DNA of 5,172 nucleotides from Candidatus Zixiibacteriota bacterium (GTDB lineage: Bacteria; Zixibacteria; MSB-5A5; WJJR01). Positions 1 through 4,389 of the stretch are shown here, piece after piece; positions within the stretch are counted from its first letter, which is position 1; the number at the start of each line of letters is the position of its first letter. Made by a program: the position numbers and the translations under genes. The notes under the pieces are model-generated. The model was not told where the DNA came from, did no database searches, and worked only from the letters and a program-made list of their open reading frames with translations. Location: the NCBI GenBank assembly GCA_014729565.1, contig WJJR01000327.1, forward strand, positions 1 to 5,172, given 5' to 3'.

Positions 1-1612
1 CCATCGCCTCGGCCGCCCCGTCATTGAGAGTGAGGCGTCTGATATTTGGCGTGACATCGAGGTTTTTGGCATTCGACATGAATGTCTTCCAGTTGTCGGC
101 CACGTTGTCGGGCATCGTGGGAAATGCGGAGCGCAAACCGTCAATTGTCTGGCTCTCAACCGCGCGCCAGAATGTTTCGATGGCCGCCAGCGCTCGCGTC
201 GAGTCGTCACGTCGCGCCGCGGCCAGCTCCTCCGGTGTGGGACCCGGATCGACCGGTTCGTCAATCGACGCAGTTTCCTCACCGACATCTTCTACCGGTT
301 GCTCATCCGGAACAATGGCCTTCGCCTGACGAATCGAATCATCGACGCGTTGTTGTTCCCGCTGACGTTCAGCCTCCTGCATCGCCGACGACAGGCGGTT
401 AATGCTGTCCTGAAGTGCCTTGGTGCGCTGTTCTGCTTCCATGGCGGCGAGAATCGATGAGCTGTCTATCGGCGCCGGCTCTTCGTCCTCGGCACCGTCA
501 GTGGACATTGTGTCCGGAGTTGTCGCCATCGTTGTTGTGTCAGGCGGCAATGTCTGCTCCCGTTCCGCCTGCGTCGTGGTTGCCGATGTGGCCGGTTGCG
601 TCGGTTTCGATTCACGCAGCGACTGCAACAGATGCCAGCCAACTGCGCCATTGATCGCGACCAGCACCACCACACCGATCCAGATAGCGGTCTTGCGACC
701 CTTGCGCGGCGTCGGTGTGGGTCCGGTGTTCCCAGTACGCAGATCGTCGGCGAGCTGCTCCAGGTCGCGCCGCACTTCGGTCATCGACTGGTAGCGCTTG
801 TCGACCTTCTTTTCGAGCAGCCGGTCGATAATGCGCTGCAATCCGGTTAGCGCGTCGGGACGGTACTCGGTCAGCGGGGGAGGTGGATCGTTAACGATCG
901 CGGTCAGCGTTGCCGCATCGAAGGCGCGCTTGAATGGCAAACGGCGCGTGGTTAAGTGGTAGAGAACAATGCCAAACGAGAAAATGTCCGAGCGGAGGTC
1001 GGCGTCTTTGCCCTGCGCCTGCTCCGGCGACATGTAGGAGACTGTTCCCAGTGTCGAACCGACCATCGTCAGGTCGGGATCGGTCGAGCGCTTGGCCAGA
1101 CCAAAATCGAGAATGCGCACCCGTCCATTGCGGTCGAGCACGATGTTGGCTGGTTTGACGTCGCGGTGAACAATACCAAGACTGTGCGCCGCCTCCAACC
1201 CGGAGGCGATGCCCATCCCAATGCGGACGATGTCATCGTAACTGACCAGATTCTCGCGAATCACATCGCGCAGTGACCGTCCCTCGACATACTCCATCAC
1301 ACAGTAGGCACGGTTTTGGTATTCCGCGACCTCGTAGATGTGAACGATATTTTCGTGGTTGAGGGCGGCGACCGCCTGCACCTCGCGCATGAAGCGGGCG
1401 CGCTGATTCGGATCGGCGGCAATTTGCGGCGAGACAAACTTGATCGCCACCCGCCGGTTCAGACGGGTGTCATCGGCCAGATAGACCTCGCCCATCCCGC
1501 CAACGCCGATGTTTTCGATGATCTTGTAGTGAGAGACGATTGTGCCCGGAGCGAACGACGGACGCCGTTCCTCTGGCGACTCTCTGTGCCCACCGGAGCT
1601 GTCAACATCCAT
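1..1612 (-). CDS. Transmembrane Ser/Thr protein kinase (PknB-like), 3' end beyond window
   Basis: The minus frame is open from the ATG at 1612-1610 to the left edge: 537 codons with no stop. The kinase domain spans about residues 29-290. It has the glycine loop GVGGMGEVY (36-44), VAIK lysine K58, helix-C glutamate E77, catalytic loop HRDVKPAN (149-156, D151), DFG (169-171), SPE in place of APE (195-197), and DLRSDIFSFG (205-214). All catalytic residues are present, so it should be an active Hanks-type kinase. A single membrane helix follows (about 309-329). Next come a Thr/Pro/acid-rich stretch (336-385), a likely coiled coil (386-432), a second acidic linker, and from about 463 the start of a domain that resembles an NTF2-like fold, cut by the window edge. 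This implies a cytoplasmic kinase with an external C-terminal domain. The start is fixed by an in-frame TGA seven codons upstream and by GAGAGAG 8 bases before the ATG. Its physiological substrate is unknown. Confidence 0.95.
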   Translation of the reverse strand, partial: MDVDSSGGHRESPEERRPSFAPGTIVSHYKIIENIGVGGMGEVYLADDTRLNRRVAIKFVSPQIAADPNQRARFMREVQAVAALNHENIVHIYEVAEYQNRAYCVMEYVEGRSLRDVIRENLVSYDDIVRIGMGIASGLEAAHSLGIVHRDVKPANIVLDRNGRVRILDFGLAKRSTDPDLTMVGSTLGTVSYMSPEQAQGKDADLRSDIFSFGIVLYHLTTRRLPFKRAFDAATLTAIVNDPPPPLTEYRPDALTGLQRIIDRLLEKKVDKRYQSMTEVRRDLEQLADDLRTGNTGPTPTPRKGRKTAIWIGVVVLVAINGAVGWHLLQSLRESKPTQPATSATTTQAEREQTLPPDTTTMATTPDTMSTDGAEDEEPAPIDSSSILAAMEAEQRTKALQDSINRLSSAMQEAERQREQQRVDDSIRQAKAIVPDEQPVEDVGEETASIDEPVDPGPTPEELAAARRDDSTRALAAIETFWRAVESQTIDGLRSAFPTMPDNVADNWKTFMSNAKNLDVTPNIRRLTLNDGAAEAM

Positions 1613-1740
1613 ACCGCAAGCTCTCTCTACTCAGCGACAGGCCATCCGCACCCGATCCGCCAAGTCCTGGAAGCCGGTTCTCCATCCATCCGCTGGTTCA
1701 ACGACTGTACAGATCACCTCTGACCGTGGTTGAACTGCCA

Positions 1741-1768
1741 ATGGTACGATGACGGTGGCATCAGTCAA
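1741..1768 (-). promoter_or_regulatory. Candidate sigma70-type promoter of the kinase gene
   Basis: Read on the minus strand, TTGACT (1768-1763, five of six bases of the -35 consensus) is followed by a 16-base spacer and TACCAT (1746-1741, four of six of the -10 consensus). Transcription would start near 1734 and leave a leader of about 120 bases before the kinase ATG. That leader contains the palindrome CTGTACAG (1705-1712) and the inverted pair GTTCAAC/GTTGAAC (1696-1702, 1729-1735). This rests on consensus match alone, and the organism's sigma consensus is unknown. Confidence 0.3.
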
Positions 1769-1938
1769 ACGGAAATCATGAGAAAAACGCTCTTATTATG
1801 CAAAATTGAACAAATCTCCTCTTGTGAAACTCTTCTCTTAAGCAGGAGTGAAACCATCCTGATCTAATCGGCGTATTGAAGGATAGCTACGGACGCGGCC
1901 GGTTCATCAGACGATTCGGTTGCGACCGGTCTTCAGAC

Positions 1939-1946
1939 AGGAGGGG
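1939..1946 (+). promoter_or_regulatory. Ribosome binding site fixing the start of the small secreted protein
   Basis: AGGAGGGG lies 4 bases before the ATG at 1951 and 7 before the next ATG at 1954. It selects these starts over the longer in-frame start at 1876, which has no such site and would put 25 charged residues before the signal peptide. Confidence 0.8.
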
Positions 1947-1950
1947 TACC

Positions 1951-2256
1951 ATGATGACACCGACGCGCTTCGCCTTGCTGGTCATAGTCACCGCGGTCAT
2001 GCTGCCGATCAGCCCTAATGTCTCCGCGATGAGCGTGGCCCCGGTCGACAATCTGGTGGCCGAGCCCCTGACGACGGGGGCAACCCTGGATCGAGAGTTT
2101 TCATTGATGCAACCGTACCAGACGCCGGTGCTACCTCTCTTGCAACCGCTCAGTGGGCGCACCAAAATCGACTGCAAGTGCCTGTATTTCGACTGGTGGT
2201 ATGATACCGGCGGGCTGTGGGTCCAGCATTCACCGAACGAGTTCATTGCAATCTAA
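1951..2256 (+). CDS. Small secreted protein of unknown function
   Basis: I do not recognise this 101-residue protein. Residues 1-26 form a typical Sec signal peptide: short n-region MMTPTR, hydrophobic FALLVIVTAVMLPI, and a likely cleavage NVSA|MS after residue 26. The mature part is about 75 residues, with a proline-rich middle (PVLPLLQPL) and an aromatic C-terminal segment, IDCKCLYFDWWYDTGG, followed by LWVQHSPNEF. The two cysteines spaced CxC are the only ones and could form a disulfide or bind metal; that is inference. A strong Shine-Dalgarno site supports expression. The start could be 1951 or 1954. The VOC gene begins 126 bases downstream on the same strand, with its own candidate promoter between them. 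A hypothetical secreted protein is as far as the sequence goes. Confidence 0.7.
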   Translation: MMTPTRFALLVIVTAVMLPISPNVSAMSVAPVDNLVAEPLTTGATLDREFSLMQPYQTPVLPLLQPLSGRTKIDCKCLYFDWWYDTGGLWVQHSPNEFIAI

Positions 2257-2300
2257 TGATCTACGGATTGCTCAAAGTGATACCATTTCTATAGATCATT
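2255..2300. repeat. 9-bp perfect inverted repeat after the small secreted-protein gene
   Basis: AATGATCTA (2255-2263) and TAGATCATT (2292-2300) are exact reverse complements separated by 28 bases. The left arm includes the last two bases of the TAA stop. As RNA it would be a long-loop hairpin without a U-tract. As DNA it could be an operator overlapping the candidate promoter at 2268-2295. Confidence 0.45.
2268..2295 (+). promoter_or_regulatory. Weak candidate promoter of the VOC gene
   Basis: TTGCTC (2268-2273), a 16-base spacer and TATAGA (2290-2295) resemble a sigma70 promoter, with three and four consensus matches. Transcription would begin near 2302 and give an 80-base leader containing the 2324-2349 hairpin. 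Read-through from the small secreted-protein gene is an equally simple alternative. Confidence 0.22.
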
Positions 2301-2323
2301 GCCCTCATTCACAGAAACGCGAC

Positions 2324-2349
2324 ACGGGATGCCCGAAACGGCATCCCGT
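2324..2349 (+). promoter_or_regulatory. Perfect 10-bp hairpin in the VOC gene leader
   Basis: ACGGGATGCC (2324-2333), loop CGAAAC, and GGCATCCCGT (2340-2349) form a perfect G+C-rich stem. The bases that follow (ACCTGTATC) contain no U-run, so a classical intrinsic terminator is unlikely. It sits 20 bases before the Shine-Dalgarno site of the VOC gene. It may stabilise that mRNA 5' end or mark the 3' end of the upstream transcript. Confidence 0.5.
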
Positions 2350-2369
2350 ACCTGTATCAACGATATTGC

Positions 2370-2378
2370 AAAGGAGGT
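2370..2378 (+). promoter_or_regulatory. Ribosome binding site fixing the VOC gene start
   Basis: AAAGGAGGT is a near-perfect anti-16S match ending 4 bases before the ATG at 2383. It decides against the longer in-frame start at 2299, whose extra 28 codons run through the hairpin and look unlike the family N-terminus. Confidence 0.85.
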
Positions 2379-2382
2379 CACA

Positions 2383-2859
2383 ATGGCGAATGTGAATCCC
2401 ATTCCCGACGGCATTCATACACTGACACCGCATATCACCATCAAGGGGGCCGCCAAGGCGATCGATTGGTATGCGAAGGTGCTCGGCGCCAAAGAGGAAA
2501 TGCGCATGGTCATGCCCGGCACCGACATCATCATGCATGCACGGCTCAGTGTGGGCGATTCGCATGTCATGCTCAATGACGAGTTTCCGCAGTCGGGATC
2601 GGTGGGTCCGAAGCCCGATGAAAAAGCATCGGCGATTCACGCGTATGTCGACGATGTTGACGCGGTCTACAAGCAGGCGATGGACAATGGCGCGACGGAG
2701 GTCCTGGCGCCAATGGACACGTTCTGGGGCGACCGTTACGGCAAATTCACCGATCCGTTCGGACACCACTGGTCGGTCGCCAGCCGTATCGAAGCACTGA
2801 CTCCCGAACAGATCGGGCAGCGGTCGCAGGAGTATTTCGCCCAGATGAAACAAGGGTGA
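2383..2859 (+). CDS. VOC-superfamily (glyoxalase/bleomycin-resistance, PhnB-like) protein
   Basis: The 158-residue protein has the usual length of single-chain PhnB-like VOC proteins. Two beta-alpha-beta-beta-beta modules are readable. Module 1 is about residues 11-66, with GAAKAIDWYAKVLGA (22-36), MHARLSVGDSHVML (51-64) and NDEFP. Module 2 is about 82-135, with AIHAYVDDVDAVY (84-96), GATEV, and the family signature GDRYGKFTDPFGHHW (116-130). VOC proteins are cytosolic and diverse: glyoxalase I, antibiotic-binding proteins, dioxygenases and epimerases. Members of this subgroup mostly lack a proven reaction, so the substrate cannot be given. Histidines 52, 86 and 128 sit where related proteins place metal or substrate ligands, though the match is by eye. 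The C-terminal tail (LTPEQIGQRSQEYF) is also common in the family. It ends with tandem stops TGA TAA, and a repeat hairpin starts 11 bases later. Confidence 0.92.
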   Translation: MANVNPIPDGIHTLTPHITIKGAAKAIDWYAKVLGAKEEMRMVMPGTDIIMHARLSVGDSHVMLNDEFPQSGSVGPKPDEKASAIHAYVDDVDAVYKQAMDNGATEVLAPMDTFWGDRYGKFTDPFGHHWSVASRIEALTPEQIGQRSQEYFAQMKQG

Positions 2860-2870
2860 TAAACTCGGAC

Positions 2871-2998
2871 CGCCGAGCACCTTAGGGTGAGCTTGTCGAA
2901 CTCTAGCTCGGCGCGTGACTTTTGAATTCGTTGTCTTTGGGAACGTGGGTTTAGAAAACCCTGATGGGCAAAAGACGCCCATCAGGGCCACTTCAATA
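2871..2998 (+). repeat. Composite intergenic repeat, copy 1 (hairpin A + linker + hairpin B)
   Basis: Hairpin A runs 2871-2913: CGCCGAGC pairs exactly with GCTCGGCG (2906-2913) around a core containing TAGGGTGAGCTTGTCGAAC. About 45 bases of linker follow, then hairpin B, a perfect 11-bp stem (2959-2969 with 2977-2987). The same order, spacing and sequence recur in reverse orientation at 4154-4036. The 36 bases around hairpin B (2956-2991) match the second copy at 34 positions. It fills the gap between the convergent VOC and DUF393 genes. Confidence 0.85.
2953..2987 (-). terminator. Intrinsic terminator of the DUF393 gene (hairpin B of repeat copy 1)
   Basis: Read on the minus strand, CCCTGATGGGC (2987-2977), loop GTCTTTT, and GCCCATCAGGG (2969-2959) form a perfect 11-bp stem followed at once by TTTTCT. 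It begins 13 bases after the DUF393 stop codon. In the other direction the hairpin is followed by CCACTTC, so it should terminate the minus strand more efficiently than the VOC transcript. Confidence 0.72.
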
Positions 2999-3000
2999 GA

Positions 3001-3363
3001 CTATTTCCGAAATAGGATTTTCGCGAAGACGTCCCGGTTGTTCGCCACCCGCCGGTATCCCCATTCGGTGATCGGACGAAACAGGGGAAATCGCATGATC
3101 CGCTCCAGCCGCCGATAACCGATCCGCCCTAAAACGTACGCACTTGCTTCACCGGCTTCGAGCACCCGCCCATCAGGCAACACGACTTGCACCGACTTTT
3201 TTGCTCGTTCGTACAGCTCGGGTGTCATCGGTGGCGATGGCGCGTCCTGAAAGGGCACGGCTCGGAACAGATTCTCCCGGTCGTGCAACTTGACCCACTC
3301 CACCGACTTACGGCAAAACCCGCATTTTCCGTCCCAAATCAGCCAATGAGTGGGCTCAGTCAT
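3001..3363 (-). CDS. DUF393 / DCC-family thiol-disulfide oxidoreductase-like protein
   Basis: The 120-residue protein matches the DCC family (DUF393, B. subtilis YuxK type) over its length. The diagnostic motif is WDGKCGFCRKSVEWV at 10-24, with DxxCxxC residues D11, C14 and C17. It is followed by PFQD (37-40), VVLPDGRVLEAGEAS (60-74), and the C-terminal WGYRRVANNRDVF (101-113), the family's Y-R-x-A-x-N-R element. The CxxC pair suggests a thioredoxin-like redox role in the cytosol, but no reaction is established for the family. I chose the ATG at 3363 because family members begin just before the DGxC motif. A TTG at 3399 would add 12 residues (MERTCKTIPGAP), and neither start has a strong ribosome binding site. 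It is transcribed divergently from sodN, 123 bases apart, which hints at shared regulation in redox defence. Confidence 0.9.
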   Translation of the reverse strand: MTEPTHWLIWDGKCGFCRKSVEWVKLHDRENLFRAVPFQDAPSPPMTPELYERAKKSVQVVLPDGRVLEAGEASAYVLGRIGYRRLERIMRFPLFRPITEWGYRRVANNRDVFAKILFRK

Positions 3364-3373
3364 GGGTGCACCA

Positions 3374-3460
3374 GGTATCGTTTTGCAAGTTCGCTCCAAG
3401 CTGCGTATTGTGAAGATCGATCATTGTGCACCGCACAGCAAGGATGAGCCATACGATACC
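3374..3460. promoter_or_regulatory. Divergent DUF393-sodN control region with inverted repeats
   Basis: GGTATCGT (3374-3381) and ACGATACC (3453-3460) are exact inverted copies that bracket the region between the two start codons, 10 and 26 bases from each. Between them lies a smaller palindrome, TGTGC-acc-GCACA (3425-3437), just downstream of the candidate sodN start point. Either could be an operator, for example for a nickel or redox sensor, but no known box is recognised. An 8-bp pair in about 120 bases can occur by chance. Confidence 0.3.
3383..3411 (+). promoter_or_regulatory. Candidate sigma70-type promoter of sodN
   Basis: TTGCAA (3383-3388) and TATTGT (3406-3411) are separated by exactly 17 bases, and each matches consensus at four of six positions. 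Transcription would start near 3418 and give a leader of about 70 bases ending in a strong ribosome binding site, AAAGGAG (3474-3480). Confidence 0.35.
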
Positions 3461-3486
3461 GGAATGGAATACGAAAGGAGCCTCGC

Positions 3487-3963
3487 ATGAAGAAGACGAC
3501 TGTGACATGGACGATTATTGCTATTGGGTTAATAGCGGCCGCGGTGGCATTTGCCCCCGATGCGGTCATGAGCCACTGCCAGGTCCCCTGCGGCATCTAC
3601 GATGACCCCGCCCGCATTGCTGAACTCCGTGAGCATTCGCGTACGGTCGAAAAAGCGATCACCAACATCAATCAACTGAGCGATGCCACCGATCCGCAAG
3701 GCAACAACCAGTTGATCCGCTGGGTCAACAACAAAGAGACGCATGCCTCCTATATCATTACAACTGTCTCGGAGTACTTTTTCGCACAGCGCGTAAAGCC
3801 GGTTGAAGAGGGCGCCGACGGATACGACGCGTACCTCGAAAAACTGGCGAAACACCATGCGGTGATAATCGCGGCCATGCAGTGTAAACAGCACGCCGAC
3901 CAGGAGTATGTCACCAGGCTGAATGCGGCGATCGATGGCATCGCGCCGTACTACACCGAATAG
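3487..3963 (+). CDS. sodN: Nickel superoxide dismutase precursor with Sec-type leader
   Basis: Ni-SOD converts superoxide to oxygen and hydrogen peroxide at a mononuclear nickel held by the protein's first residues. In this 158-residue precursor the nickel hook HCQVPCGIYDDP starts at H30. In mature numbering H1 (amine and imidazole), C2 and C6 are ligands, and Y9 gates the site. E17 and the R of LIRWVNNKE (R49) correspond to the E17/R47 pair that holds H1 in the Streptomyces enzyme. The mature chain is about 129 residues against 117 in Streptomyces, and RWVNNKExHA resembles the cyanobacterial branch. Residues 1-29 are a signal-like leader: MKK, hydrophobic WTIIAIGLIAAAVAFA (8-23), then PDAVMS. 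V27 and S29 satisfy the -3/-1 rule of signal peptidase I exactly before H30; AFA|PD is a second possible site. AAAGGAG, 6 bases before the ATG, fixes the start. No SodX peptidase is in the window. Function is secure; export is inferred. Confidence 0.96.
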   Translation: MKKTTVTWTIIAIGLIAAAVAFAPDAVMSHCQVPCGIYDDPARIAELREHSRTVEKAITNINQLSDATDPQGNNQLIRWVNNKETHASYIITTVSEYFFAQRVKPVEEGADGYDAYLEKLAKHHAVIIAAMQCKQHADQEYVTRLNAAIDGIAPYYTE

Positions 3964-3973
3964 GAATGAAGCT

Positions 3974-4012
3974 CCGAGCCTCTTAGGGTGAGCGTGTCGA
4001 ACCCCGGCTCGG
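3974..4012 (+). repeat. Solo hairpin A, copy 2, directly after sodN
   Basis: CCGAGCC (3974-3980) pairs exactly with GGCTCGG (4006-4012), and an inner GGGT/ACCC pair surrounds GAGCGTGTCGA. Over 30 bases (3983-4012) it matches hairpin A of copy 1 (2882-2911) at 26 positions. It begins 10 bases after the sodN stop, much as copy 1 begins 11 bases after the VOC stop. Confidence 0.8.
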
Positions 4013-4035
4013 TACTCAGCACCACCCCAACTAAT

Positions 4036-4154
4036 GTGGCCCTGATGGGCGTAGTTTGCCCATCAGGGTTTACTGAACTCACCTTCCCAAATGGGAACGG
4101 CACAACAACACACGCCGAGCTGGGGTTCGGCAAGCTCACCCCTACAGCTCCGCG
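4036..4154 (-). repeat. Composite intergenic repeat, copy 2, inverted (hairpin B + linker + hairpin A)
   Basis: On the minus strand this reads hairpin A (4154-4113), a 44-base linker, then hairpin B (4068-4040), the same order as copy 1. Hairpin A pairs AGCTC with GAGCT and ACCCC with GGGGT, around GTGAGCTTGCCGAAC as read on the minus strand. The linker shares TTTGGGAA and a run of A's before hairpin B with copy 1. The two composite copies face each other across the DUF393-sodN pair. Confidence 0.82.
4040..4072 (+). terminator. Intrinsic terminator of sodN (hairpin B of repeat copy 2)
   Basis: CCCTGATGGGC (4040-4050), loop GTAGTTT, and GCCCATCAGGG (4058-4068) form a perfect 11-bp stem followed by TTTA. 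It lies 76 bases after the sodN stop, behind the solo hairpin A. The U-tract is short, so efficiency may be modest. Confidence 0.6.
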
Positions 4155-4389
4155 ATCCGAAAGCGCCCCTGACGAGCCTATCTTGCTCATAAGGGTTCAT
4201 GTAAGTCACCTTCGAATTGATCAAGACCCTTAGGCGCCACCGATCTGGGGGTTGACCAATGCTCTCCAAATGGCGCGGTGCTCCGTGACCCTCAAAACTG
4301 ATTGAACCTCCCGCAGCCGCATACTATCTTCTTCACTTACCTGGGCAGACAATTCACATTGCCTGCCGTGACCAACAAAGGAAGATGCC
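4155..4389. other. Spacer before comM, no gene seen
   Basis: The 235 bases between the repeat cluster and comM contain no convincing reading frame. TAAGGGT and ACCCTTA form a 7-bp inverted pair around about 4190-4232, probably incidental. The right end holds the candidate comM promoter and its ribosome binding site. Confidence 0.5.
4302..4330 (+). promoter_or_regulatory. Candidate sigma70-type promoter of comM
   Basis: TTGAAC (4302-4307) and TATCTT (4325-4330) are exactly 17 bases apart, with four of six consensus matches each. This predicts a start near 4337 and a leader of about 53 bases. Confidence 0.33.

Larger units (their letters stand above)
1613..1950. other. Intergenic spacer, no convincing gene
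   Basis: This 338-base spacer lies between the divergent kinase and small secreted-protein genes. Its left half holds the candidate kinase promoter and leader. The part from about 1775 to 1870 is visibly more A+T rich than its surroundings, as expected of a promoter region. It contains a -10-like TATTAT (1794-1799) without a matching -35. A 29-codon frame (1778-1867, starting MRKTLLL) has no clear ribosome binding site and I do not call it a gene. I see no tRNA, terminator or strong repeat here. Confidence 0.6.

Noticed and set aside
24..1752. Several plus-strand frames across the kinase region
   Set aside because: They are shadows of the continuous minus-strand kinase frame, which has all catalytic motifs.
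1778..1867. 29-codon frame MRKTLLL... as a possible leader peptide
   Set aside because: It has no convincing ribosome binding site and no run of regulatory codons or attenuator after it, and it lies in an A+T-rich promoter-like stretch where short frames arise by chance.
2305..2991. Minus-strand 228-codon frame covering the VOC gene and repeat copy 1
   Set aside because: It is antisense to the VOC gene, and its N-terminus is simply the translated hairpin repeat.
3001..3015. Palindrome CTATTTC-C-GAAATAG at the DUF393 stop
   Set aside because: It encodes the last codons LFRK and the stop, the single central base cannot form a hairpin loop of that size, and the adjacent 11-bp hairpin is a better terminator.
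2871..4154. CRISPR array or transposon with terminal repeats
   Set aside because: There are only two or three repeat copies, in mixed orientations and with gene-length spacing. There is no cas gene, transposase or visible target-site duplication.
3988..4233. Plus-strand frame translating the repeat as ALMGVxCPSGF, with a similar peptide from repeat copy 1
   Set aside because: The shared peptide reflects the conserved hairpin B DNA, the copies lie in opposite orientations, and no ribosome binding site or protein-like conservation is visible.
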